DNA of 64,000 nt from the NCBI RefSeq assembly GCF_029215985.1, contig NZ_JAEMVC010000006.1, forward strand, positions 1 to 64,000. Direction: 5' to 3'. The first letter of the stretch is position 1; every line of letters begins with the position of its first letter. The notes under the pieces are model-generated. The model was not told where the DNA came from and did not search any database. It saw only the letters and a list, made by a program, of their open reading frames with translations. The position numbers were made by a program, and so were the translations under genes. The stretch comes from Sulfurimonas sp. SAG-AH-194-C21. Lineage in GTDB: Bacteria > Campylobacterota > Campylobacteria > Campylobacterales > Sulfurimonadaceae. Shown piece by piece: positions 49,860-58,656 of the stretch.

Positions 49860-51434
49860 CTACTTCTTCTGAACAGCCAACAATCCACCAGCAGTATCAA
49901 CTAAACCCAGTGCATCAATAATTCCAAGTTTTTTAAGGCTAATGATTTTTTCTCGAAACATACTGTTTATTTTACTAGAGAACCCCTTATAACTAGAGAC
50001 TCTTGTATTTTGAACGGGTAATGGATGTTCTCTCTCAAACTCTTCTAACTTTTTTATATATTCAGGTATTTTCGTGATATATGTATACGTAATTCCTCTA
50101 GCTTCTTTTTTAAATAAACTCTCGCTTATACCTACAAGTTTAGCAAGTTTGTAAAAGTCATCTAACTTCCAATTTTTTGGCTTCTTATGCTGGTCTTTAA
50201 GAGGAAGACCCAAGTCCAAACTCTCGCCATTATAGACCCCAACCGAAATAAGATCATACAGTGGAGCAAGAATATACTTTTTATTTCCAATCTCAAGTGC
50301 ACCTATATTTTTTAGATGTAAATCAGCATGTTTTATAAGATAACTGTAGTAGTAAAACATCAGGGCTTTAAGCTTAGCCTCTTTAGATGTGAGTTTTTTA
50401 TTTATCGCAACAAAGAGTTCTTCACTACTACTTTTGTATTTATCTGTACTTTTAATCCCCATAACCTGTGCGAAGTCTACTTGGTTGTACTTTAGTCTGT
50501 TTATTCGGTCATATCTTTTTGTAACATAGTGATAATCAACATCTTTTGCTTTTACTACCCCACTATAAGGAACATCAAATCCTAACTCATTTTTAGCAAA
50601 TGTCATAAATAGATGCTCATTTATTGCAATATAAGGGTAGTATCTTTTTTTAGCATTTTCATCAGGATTGAAGTAATTACTTTGCATTTTATTTCTAGGC
50701 TTTAAAAGATACTCTGCATTTTGAGACTCGACTATTTTGTTATCTACAATATTTATATCAACTTTTGTCTGGTAACCACTTAGGTCTGAGTGTTCTGTAT
50801 TTGCAGTAGCATCAAGTATTTCATCTGCAATCATAATTTTTGCATCTATAATATTTGGGAAAATATTCTCACCAAGTATCTCGTTTTTAACACTAATCCA
50901 ATTTACTCTTTTACCATAACTTGGCTTGTATTTAAAGAGTTCTTCTAAACGAACAAAGTCTAGTGCTCCATGAGAGTTGTTAAGTCCCTCTAATATATCA
51001 GCAATATCATCTTTATCATTGAGAAGTCTATCTCTTCTGTCATATTCTGGAATTAAGTTCTCAAAATATGGGAAAAGCTCTATTGATTTGCTTATCTGAT
51101 TTTTAGGTAAACCTTCAAACTCATCTGCACTATATTTATCATCATATTCAAAACTATACTCGCCCCCACCATAACTAAGAGTACCTACACTATTTCCACT
51201 CATAAATACAACAAGTTTGATGATAGAGTCTTGTGGATTAAATACTCTTGTATATTCTCTATCACTTGTTGTTCCTGTAGCCTCAATTAACTCTTGTTCA
51301 ATAAGCCTTTTAAGTGCTCTTTGTGCTGTTCTTTTTAAAATTCCAGTATTGTCTAATACATCACTCAGTTGCACTTTAAGATTTTTAGATATAAATTCAA
51401 GTATAACAAGTTCATTCTTATTTAAATTCTGCAT
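49860..51434 (-). CDS. HipA-like kinase with N-terminal winged-helix domain
   Basis: N-term LVILEFISKNLKVQLSDVLDNTGILKRTAQRALKRLIEQELIEATG; kinase loop HADLHLKNIGAL and YDLISVGVY. Confidence 0.85.
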   Translation of the reverse strand: MQNLNKNELVILEFISKNLKVQLSDVLDNTGILKRTAQRALKRLIEQELIEATGTTSDREYTRVFNPQDSIIKLVVFMSGNSVGTLSYGGGEYSFEYDDKYSADEFEGLPKNQISKSIELFPYFENLIPEYDRRDRLLNDKDDIADILEGLNNSHGALDFVRLEELFKYKPSYGKRVNWISVKNEILGENIFPNIIDAKIMIADEILDATANTEHSDLSGYQTKVDINIVDNKIVESQNAEYLLKPRNKMQSNYFNPDENAKKRYYPYIAINEHLFMTFAKNELGFDVPYSGVVKAKDVDYHYVTKRYDRINRLKYNQVDFAQVMGIKSTDKYKSSSEELFVAINKKLTSKEAKLKALMFYYYSYLIKHADLHLKNIGALEIGNKKYILAPLYDLISVGVYNGESLDLGLPLKDQHKKPKNWKLDDFYKLAKLVGISESLFKKEARGITYTYITKIPEYIKKLEEFEREHPLPVQNTRVSSYKGFSSKINSMFREKIISLKKLGIIDALGLVDTAGGLLAVQKK

Positions 51435-51449
51435 TCTCTTTCCCTCTTG

Positions 51450-51529
51450 TGACAGCTAGTGACATTTTTCTATATTTAATTATTTTTTAATATTATAGCA
51501 ATATTTTCAACTTATGACAACTTATGACA
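51450..51529. promoter_or_regulatory. Candidate operator of the HipA-like gene
   Basis: TGACA-n5-TGACA at 51450-51464 and again at 51515-51529, each followed by TTTTCTATAT(AT)TTAAT; upstream of the gene. Confidence 0.5.
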
Positions 51530-51745
51530 TTTTCTATATATTTAATAATAAATACAGTTTCAATTAATATTAAAATAAAAAGAAAGGGGATAATAAGTTC
51601 AGCTAAAGATAAGCTTACGAAAAGTAACATTACCAAAAAATATATGTTTTACAATCTGCATAGATCTATTTTTTGCGGTAAAGGTTGCGGTAATAACATA
51701 AAGTAAATTCTTAAAGATACCTATTTTATGGGGATTTAGATAGGT

Positions 51746-51769
51746 GTTCGAATCTCTGAGGGTCCACCA
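51746..51769. repeat. Third copy of tRNA-Ser 3' end (distal att site)
   Basis: GTTCGAATCTCTGAGGGTCCACCA. Confidence 0.88.
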
Positions 51770-51833
51770 CTTCAATCCCCTATTTTACTTACCTTTATGA
51801 CAAAAACATATATTATAATTCTTTTTTAATAAA

Positions 51834-53348
51834 CTAGACAAAACACTCATCAATTATATTTTCTATACTGTCAACCTCATCTCTTGTCATTTTTTCATAA
51901 TACTTTTCTTGTTTATTTTTAGAGAGTTTTCCATCATTTTGCAGTATAAATGTTATTAAGCTTTTTATTTTATTGTCTGGTATTTCAATAAAGTTGTTAA
52001 TCTCCTGATATGCTTTATCAAAAGAACTTAAATAACTAAGCTCATTGGGTAATGTTTCTTTTATTGTTTTTTCTACAGACTCATAAATGAATTCACAACT
52101 CTGAGTACAATTAATATATCTATACAAATCTTGAGTATCATTGATAACTTTTACATTTCCTAAAGCTGTAGCTTCCCAATCAATCAAATTCATTAACGGT
52201 AATGTATGGGCTACTAAAATATCTCTATATGTTTCTATTGTCTCTAAAATAACATTAGATATTGGAAAGATTATCCCTTTTGGATAAAAATTTCTATATG
52301 CTAGAACATGATGAATTATATATCTATGTATTCTTCCATTTCCATCTTCTAGGGGGTGAATGTACACAAAAGAAAAAGCGATTATAACAGCATGTAAAAT
52401 AGGATCTATTTCATCACTACTGAGGATTTCATTTAACTCAATCCAGTCTTGGAGTAGATTATTCAAGTCTTCACTTTTAGCCCCTATAAATTCAGGTAAA
52501 GGGTAGTTCTCCCTATCTCTTTGACCTAAAAACACTTCTTCATCTCTAAGACCTATTTTCATAAACCTTGAATCTTCTAAAAGTATCGCATGAAGTCTCT
52601 CTATCTCCGCAATACTTAAGTCTACTTTACCAGCTTCATTGATTATCTTTCCCCAGTTCTCAATTCTATTTTTACTAGGTCTCTCTCCTTCTATTTCAAA
52701 TGATGCCTTTGAATCTGATAATAGTAGAAAACTTGCAGCTCTTCTAACTAAGGATTTAGACACTGCTCCAATAACATTTGATATATCCTTACTTAAATCT
52801 CGATCTATATAATCTTGTAGTCGATTGGTCTTTATAATAATTGGACACATTTTTGCAGTTCCAAGAAGATTATTATTAAGCTTGTGTCTTTGAGATTTTA
52901 TTGGATGGTTTTTGACTATATACTTCTTAGCATCTAAAAGGTCATCATACTTTCCAACTGGAAGATCATCAATTGGCAATTGTTCATCTAGTAAGAATTC
53001 ATACAAGAACCATATCTTCTTACTAAGTATACGTTTAGGATTAATTTGAATATAGTTGATTAAACTCTCTTGTGTCAATACCTTTAAAATTGATTTTATT
53101 ACAAGTAAATCTATCATTTCATGCTTCAGTGCAAATTCTAAATTAGCATATGGATTTTCTTCAACACTTAGCTGTAAATCAAAAACAGTCCAACTATTTT
53201 TTTGTATCTTTTGTGATGCTAATCTTTTTTCGCTTATGCAAGATAGTTCTCTTAAAGGCATCCTCAAATGAAAATGATATAGTAACCAGGAGTATCCAAT
53301 TAACCTACAAGAACTTGGTAGTATTTCATTTTGAAAAGCTAACGGCAT
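51834..53348 (-). CDS. Fic-domain protein (predicted AMPylase)
   Basis: HPLEDGNGRIHRYIIHHVL active-site motif; SFEIEG inhibitory-type motif upstream. Confidence 0.9.
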   Translation of the reverse strand: MPLAFQNEILPSSCRLIGYSWLLYHFHLRMPLRELSCISEKRLASQKIQKNSWTVFDLQLSVEENPYANLEFALKHEMIDLLVIKSILKVLTQESLINYIQINPKRILSKKIWFLYEFLLDEQLPIDDLPVGKYDDLLDAKKYIVKNHPIKSQRHKLNNNLLGTAKMCPIIIKTNRLQDYIDRDLSKDISNVIGAVSKSLVRRAASFLLLSDSKASFEIEGERPSKNRIENWGKIINEAGKVDLSIAEIERLHAILLEDSRFMKIGLRDEEVFLGQRDRENYPLPEFIGAKSEDLNNLLQDWIELNEILSSDEIDPILHAVIIAFSFVYIHPLEDGNGRIHRYIIHHVLAYRNFYPKGIIFPISNVILETIETYRDILVAHTLPLMNLIDWEATALGNVKVINDTQDLYRYINCTQSCEFIYESVEKTIKETLPNELSYLSSFDKAYQEINNFIEIPDNKIKSLITFILQNDGKLSKNKQEKYYEKMTRDEVDSIENIIDECFV

Positions 53349-53516
53349 TTTACCTACTCTCTATGGGATTTCATGAAATAATTCGGGATTTTATTAATTT
53401 ATAAACAAAATTCTGTTTTTTTCATTATTTAGCTAAAGTATAACATATTTTTATCTTATCCATGTTATTTAGAGTATATAGAATATAATAAGAACTAAAA
53501 AAGTAAGGAATTAAAA

Positions 53517-53948
53517 ATGTACACAGTATATCTAGCCGGGGAAATTCACTCTAATTGGAGAGAAGAAATTATTATGGCTTGTAAAGATTTTGATCTTGAG
53601 TTTCTTACACCTGAACATGACCATGATAGTAGTGACCATGTAGGGAAAAATGTACTCCAAGATCAAGGTAGTGACTTTCATAACGACCATATAAGTGCAA
53701 AAATCAATTCTATGAGAAGTCATACTTACATAAAAAGAGCCGACATAGTTGTAGTGAAGTTTGGACCAAAGTATAAGCAATGGAATGCGGCGTTTGATGC
53801 TGGATTTGCTACTGCACTTGGTAAAAAACTCATTGTTATTCACCCTGATGAGTTTATTCATGCCTTAAAAGAGATTGACGGGGCTGCTTCTGCAGTTGTA
53901 AACTCTGAGTCACAAGTTGTAGGGATCCTCAAACATTTAATTAGATAA
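53517..53948 (+). CDS. YtoQ family protein
   Basis: YTVYLAGEIHSNWREEI...KRADIVVVKFGPKYKQWNAAFDAGFATALGKKLIVIHP. Confidence 0.8.
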   Translation: MYTVYLAGEIHSNWREEIIMACKDFDLEFLTPEHDHDSSDHVGKNVLQDQGSDFHNDHISAKINSMRSHTYIKRADIVVVKFGPKYKQWNAAFDAGFATALGKKLIVIHPDEFIHALKEIDGAASAVVNSESQVVGILKHLIR

Positions 53949-53960
53949 CTCCTATACTAT

Positions 53961-54047
53961 ATGAAGGTGTCTATTGTAGAAAAAGGTAAAGATGTTCAAA
54001 AGTCTGCTAAAAAAGGACATCATTACAATGTCCTTTTAAAAATCTAA
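53961..54047 (+). pseudogene. Degenerate copy of the small Lys-rich ORF at 56685
   Basis: MKVSIVEKGKDVQKSAKKGHHYNVLLKI*; DNA and 5' leader align with 56662-56725 (GTCAAAAGTCTGCTAAAAAAG core). Confidence 0.45.
54011..54037. terminator. Bidirectional terminator between convergent genes
   Basis: AAAAGGACAT-cattaca-ATGTCCTTTT, perfect 10-bp inverted repeat. Confidence 0.75.
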
Positions 54048-54050
54048 AAA

Positions 54051-54278
54051 CTATTTTTTCTTCGTTGCTTTTTTAGGTGTTGGAGCTTTTTTTACTACTT
54101 TTTTTGCTACTTTCTTAACATCTTTTTTTGCAGTAGGTTTCTTTTTTGTTGCAGTTTTTACAATTTTCTTTGTTACTTTCTTTGCTGTATTTTTTGCAAT
54201 ACTTTTTTTTGCTACTGCTTTTGTTACCGCTTTTTTAGCTACTAATTTCACTACTTTCTTTTTTAATACTTTTGCCAT
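54051..54278 (-). CDS. Lys/Ala-rich histone H1-like protein
   Basis: MAKVLKKKVVKLVAKKAVTKAVAKKSIAKNTAKKVTKK... Confidence 0.7.
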   Translation of the reverse strand: MAKVLKKKVVKLVAKKAVTKAVAKKSIAKNTAKKVTKKIVKTATKKKPTAKKDVKKVAKKVVKKAPTPKKATKKK

Positions 54279-54414
54279 AATATGGACTCCTTTAAATTGA
54301 CTAAACTGATTATAAGCTTATTAATATTCTTTGTCAACAATATCTGTCACCATTATGTAATAGACTAGTAACGCATAGAGCCTATAATTTTTCATCTATT
54401 TTAGAAGGAATAAA

Positions 54415-56127
54415 ATGATTGATATAGAGATGATGATTAAAAAGAAGTATCCAAAACTTCAAAATAACAAGATTATTAAAGGTGCAATCAAAAAGTTTTC
54501 TAATGCGATTGTACACCAAAGTGAAATCAACAATTTTATAGAAGACAACTCTCACTTAGGTGCTTTTGAGTTTATAGACAATGCACTTGAAGAACTAAAC
54601 TTCAGCTATACAACCTCCAGTTCAGATATAGAAAATATTCCAGCGACTGGTAGGGTTGTCATAGTTTCTAATCATCCTCTTGGAGGACTTGATGCGTTTG
54701 CTCTTATCAAGCTCATTCGGTCTATCAGGAGTGATATAAAAATTGTTGCTAATGACTTTTTAACTGCCATTTCTCCTCTAAAAGAAATTATCATAAACAT
54801 TAATAGCTTTAAAAACAGACAAGATAAAGCATCTATACATAAGATATATGAATCCCTTCATGCAGAAGAAGCTCTTATAATATTTCCAGCAGGGGAAGTA
54901 AGTCGGGCTCGACCATCAGGTATAAAAGATGGTGCATGGAAAAAAAGTTTTTTAAAGTTTGCATCAAAAACTGATGCTCCAATTCTTCCTGTATTTATAG
55001 GTGGAAAAAACTCAACTACTTTTTACTCTGTCTCAGCACTCAACAAAAAGCTCTCCATCCTTTTACTTGCAAATGAGATGTTTTTACAAAAAAACAAAGA
55101 AATTAATATAATTGTTGGTGAAATCATTCCAAAAGAAAACATTCAACCAAAGTCTATTCAAAAAGAGACGCTTGTTAAACTATATAAAAAACATACCTAC
55201 GGTTTAAGAAAAGGAAAAAGCTTATTTCAAACACAAAAGCCAATTGCCTTAGCTGAAGATAGACGAAGTCTAAAAAAAGAGTTAAAAGAGTCTGAACTTT
55301 TAGGTGCTACAAAAGATGGTAAAAAGATCTACCTATATGAATGGTCAAAAAACAACTCTAGTGTTTTAAATGAGCTTGGAAGACTCAGAGAACTCTCCTT
55401 TAGAAAAGTAGGAGAGGGTATTAACAAAAAACGCGATATTGACAAATATGATAGATACTATAAACACATCATTCTTTGGGATAATGAAGACTTAGAAATT
55501 GTGGGAGCTTACAGAATAGGTGTTGTGAGTGAAATAGTAGAGAGTTTATCTCCTAATGCACTCTATACAAATTCTCTTTTTGATTACACAAAAAGATTTG
55601 ATAAGTACTTAGACAACACCATAGAGTTAGGACGTAGTTTTGTGCAACCAAAGTACTGGGGAAGTCGGGCATTAGACTACTTATGGCAGGGAATTGGTGC
55701 ATATTTAAGTACCTACCCTAATATAAAATACCTCTTAGGTCCAGTAAGTATTAGTGGCGTTTACCCAACACTAGTCAAAGATATGATTTTATACTTTTAC
55801 AGCACTTATTTTGGAGATATCAGTAAAATCGTACTTGCAAGACAGCCTTATGTACTTACTCTTGAAAATACTAACCTCACCAGATTTATATCTGAGCTTA
55901 AACATGATGATTATAAACATGACTTTAAAGTACTCAAAAAATCTTTATCTCTTTTAGGGTTTAGCATTCCAACTATGTATAAACAGTATAGTGATTTATG
56001 TGAGGATAAAGGTGTAAAATTCTGTGCTTATAATATTGATAAAGAGTTTTCAAACTGTATTGATAGTTTCATAATTTTAGAGGTTGATAAGATTAAACCT
56101 AAGCAACGCCAGCGATATTTTTTGTAA
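54415..56127 (+). CDS. Bifunctional acyltransferase: PlsC-like domain plus GNAT/OlsB-like domain (OlsF-like candidate)
   Basis: N-term VIVSNHPLGGLDAFALI and IFPAGEVSRARPSGIKDGAWKKSF; C-term RELSFRKVGEGINKKRDIDKYDRYYKHIILWD and ELGRSFVQPKYWGSRALDYLWQGIGAYL. Confidence 0.8.
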   Translation: MIDIEMMIKKKYPKLQNNKIIKGAIKKFSNAIVHQSEINNFIEDNSHLGAFEFIDNALEELNFSYTTSSSDIENIPATGRVVIVSNHPLGGLDAFALIKLIRSIRSDIKIVANDFLTAISPLKEIIININSFKNRQDKASIHKIYESLHAEEALIIFPAGEVSRARPSGIKDGAWKKSFLKFASKTDAPILPVFIGGKNSTTFYSVSALNKKLSILLLANEMFLQKNKEINIIVGEIIPKENIQPKSIQKETLVKLYKKHTYGLRKGKSLFQTQKPIALAEDRRSLKKELKESELLGATKDGKKIYLYEWSKNNSSVLNELGRLRELSFRKVGEGINKKRDIDKYDRYYKHIILWDNEDLEIVGAYRIGVVSEIVESLSPNALYTNSLFDYTKRFDKYLDNTIELGRSFVQPKYWGSRALDYLWQGIGAYLSTYPNIKYLLGPVSISGVYPTLVKDMILYFYSTYFGDISKIVLARQPYVLTLENTNLTRFISELKHDDYKHDFKVLKKSLSLLGFSIPTMYKQYSDLCEDKGVKFCAYNIDKEFSNCIDSFIILEVDKIKPKQRQRYFL

Positions 56128-56198
56128 CACTTTCTTGACATATATCATGATTAACATTATATGTTTATGCTAAACTATACAAAATAAAGGGGATTACA

Positions 56199-56630
56199 AT
56201 GGGACTAATATATGCAGAACAAGTTGAAGAAATGGATGTTGAGGAGATGCAAGAGACACATGAAAATGAGATACAAATTTTAAATGACATTGATAAGCTT
56301 GCTACACAGTGTCAAATACAAAAAACACCTACTGATGCACTAGAAGCAAAACTTCATGAGTATGTTGACCATGTAACAAAGCACTTTGCCAATGAAGAAC
56401 GCCTCATGCAAAAGTATAACTTTCCAAAGTATGAGATGCATAAAACAGCACATGATATCTTTTTATCAGATTTGGAGCATAGTAGTAGAGAGTGGAGAAA
56501 GTATGGAGACTTTAAAAAGATTCTTAACTTTATACGTAAAACACCTGAATGGATTGTTCTACATGTAAATTCAGTTGATGCTCCAACAGCTACTTATCTT
56601 GCTCAAAAGATGCAAATTGAGACCGATTAA
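56199..56630 (+). CDS. Bacteriohemerythrin
   Basis: HEYVDHVTKHFANEERLMQKYNFPKYEMHKTAHDIFL iron-ligand pattern. Confidence 0.85.
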   Translation: MGLIYAEQVEEMDVEEMQETHENEIQILNDIDKLATQCQIQKTPTDALEAKLHEYVDHVTKHFANEERLMQKYNFPKYEMHKTAHDIFLSDLEHSSREWRKYGDFKKILNFIRKTPEWIVLHVNSVDAPTATYLAQKMQIETD

Positions 56631-56684
56631 ATAAAGATTACGATACAATTAATGAATCTACTATATTATACGAAGGAGTCCATT

Positions 56685-56786
56685 ATGGCAAAAGGTCAAG
56701 ATAGTCAAAAGTCTGCTAAAAAAGCACCCACTAGAACTTTAAAAGAAAAAAGAGAAGACAAAAAAGCTAAAAAAGCAGGAAAATAA
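56685..56786 (+). CDS. Small Lys-rich protein (33 aa)
   Basis: MAKGQDSQKSAKKAPTRTLKEKREDKKAKKAGK* with GAAGGAG ribosome-binding site; not in ORF track. Confidence 0.6.
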   Translation: MAKGQDSQKSAKKAPTRTLKEKREDKKAKKAGK

Positions 56787-56830
56787 TAGTATCACTGTCT
56801 CTTTATGAGACATATACTTAACTTCGTACT

Positions 56831-57016
56831 TTAGAGTACTAGATAGTCCTCTTCACATGTTTCATAACTTATCTCATAATCATTAGAATCACTATTTGAT
56901 TTTTCTTCATACTCAAAATCACCATCGTAATCATCGTCGTATTCATATACATATGCATATTCTCTAGTGCTGTTAAACTCTTCATCATCCTTGGTGTGGT
57001 CAATATAAACTAACAT
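56831..57016 (-). CDS. Acidic Asp/Glu/Tyr-rich small protein
   Basis: 61 aa, low complexity, RBS-like AAAGGAT upstream. Confidence 0.4.
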   Translation of the reverse strand: MLVYIDHTKDDEEFNSTREYAYVYEYDDDYDGDFEYEEKSNSDSNDYEISYETCEEDYLVL

Positions 57017-57144
57017 GATAAATCCTTTTATCTATAAGTTAAACTATATCTATATCGTACTTTATGAAAATTTCTTAAAATTATAATCGTTCTAAGTTGC
57101 TAAATAATTATGTTAGACTTCAATAAACTATAAAAAGGTTTGTC

Positions 57145-57696
57145 ATGAAAAACTCTTCACAGGGTCTCCCCGGGTGTGAGGGCGAACATATACTGCAAAA
57201 AAAGTACAACAAGCAAGAGAGTGCTAAAAGGTTCTATGATAAAGAAGTCTATCCATATATAACTGATGTTATGAAAGACTTTATCAACAAACAAACCATG
57301 CTCTTTATCGCGACTTCAGACAAAAATGGAGAGAGTGATAGCTCTTTTAGAAGTGGTCAAGAGGGTTTTGTAACTGTACTGAGTAAGGAGAAGCTCATAT
57401 ACCCTGAGTTTAATGGGAATGGTGTCATGGCCTCCCTTGGAAACATCTCAGAAAATGGACATATAGGAATGCTCTTTATTGACTTTTTTGATACTTTAAC
57501 AGGTTTACATATAAATGGAAAAGCTACAATAGTAGACGCACAAGAGTTTGATACACATCTTACTAAAAAAGAGTGTTTAGAAGTCTCTCAAGCTATTAAA
57601 CTACTAACTCAAGTGCAGATTACTTGGATTTTAGTTGAAGTAGAAGAGGCTTATATCCATTGTTCAAAAAACATACCCAAATTACAAAAAGAATAG
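57145..57696 (+). CDS. Pyridoxamine 5'-phosphate oxidase-family flavoprotein
   Basis: QTMLFIATSDKNGESDSSFRSGQEGFVTVL...GNGVMASLGNISENGHIGMLFIDF. Confidence 0.78.
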   Translation: MKNSSQGLPGCEGEHILQKKYNKQESAKRFYDKEVYPYITDVMKDFINKQTMLFIATSDKNGESDSSFRSGQEGFVTVLSKEKLIYPEFNGNGVMASLGNISENGHIGMLFIDFFDTLTGLHINGKATIVDAQEFDTHLTKKECLEVSQAIKLLTQVQITWILVEVEEAYIHCSKNIPKLQKE

Positions 57697-57783
57697 AAGT
57701 TTTTCTTATCTTTGATTATTAAGCTTAGCTTTTATTAAATATAGATAGTATATAATTAACTAAAAAAAACTAAAAGGCATACC

Positions 57784-58650
57784 ATGAATTCTATGAACTC
57801 TAAAATTATATCTCTACTGTTTTCATTTTTTTTCGTATCAAGCCTATATGCAAGTGAAGTAGAACACTTTTTTGTTGTGAGTGGTGTAGTAATCAACAGT
57901 GGAAACTCTAAAAAGATAGAAAATTTTATACAGATGCTAGAAGATAAGAGTGGTTATAAACTCAAACCATATTATGTACGTTCTTATGAGCACTTATCAC
58001 AAGTACTACAAGATAACCCAGATGCTCTAGCATGGACATGTGGTGCTCCTTATGTAGAAGATGCTATCAAAGATGGACAACAGCTTATAGCAGTACCACT
58101 TTATAAGGGAGTACCCACTTATAGTAGTTTTATCGTGAGTAGAAAAAGTGACCCAGGCAAAAGTATACTCGACTTTAAGTCTAAAATTTTTACCTACTCA
58201 GACCCTCGTTCAAACTCAGGTTTTGTTGCTCCTGCTTCAGAACTTCAAAAACACGGTTATAAAATAGGGACTTTTTTTAGTGTAGAAATTTATGCGGGTA
58301 TTCATGAAAAAAGTATCGAAGCAATTTATAGAGGTTTAGCCGATGTAGCTGCCATTGATGAATATGTTTGGATTGAGTACACCAAAACTCATCCACATCT
58401 TAAAGAACAGTTACATGTCATTCAAAAGATTGGTCCTTATGCGTTTACACCTATTGTAGCTGGAAAAGATGTAGATAAAAAAACTATTAAAAAACTACAA
58501 GAGGCATTAGTAGGTATGAGTAAAGTAGAACTACAGACATTTAAAAATGATTTTAATATGGATGGTTTTGTGATAAAAGATAAAACATTTTTTCAAAGTA
58601 TCAAAACAAATATGCTTGTAGTTGGAATTGACTTAGAAGTTGAGAAATAA
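57784..58650 (+). CDS. PhnD-like periplasmic substrate-binding protein
   Basis: LAWTCGAPYVEDAIKDGQQLIAVPLYKGVPTYSSFIVSRK; IYRGLADVAAIDEYVW. Confidence 0.85.
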   Translation: MNSMNSKIISLLFSFFFVSSLYASEVEHFFVVSGVVINSGNSKKIENFIQMLEDKSGYKLKPYYVRSYEHLSQVLQDNPDALAWTCGAPYVEDAIKDGQQLIAVPLYKGVPTYSSFIVSRKSDPGKSILDFKSKIFTYSDPRSNSGFVAPASELQKHGYKIGTFFSVEIYAGIHEKSIEAIYRGLADVAAIDEYVWIEYTKTHPHLKEQLHVIQKIGPYAFTPIVAGKDVDKKTIKKLQEALVGMSKVELQTFKNDFNMDGFVIKDKTFFQSIKTNMLVVGIDLEVEK

Positions 58651-58656
58651 CAGCAT

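Larger units (their letters stand above)
49201..51769. mobile_element. Second tandem integrated segment/remnant at the tRNA-Ser site
   Basis: Bounded by tRNA-Ser 3' repeats at 49174-49200 and 51746-51769; contains HipA-like gene and IS remnant, no integrase. Confidence 0.6.

Noticed and set aside
51524-51706. 60-aa plus-strand ORF near the distal att site considered as an integrase remnant
   Set aside because: No recombinase motif; overlaps operator-like and TTGCGGTAA repeats.
54051-54278. Histone-like ORF considered as low-complexity artefact
   Set aside because: Kept as a gene: proper start, upstream RBS region and convergent terminator support it, though function is only inferred.
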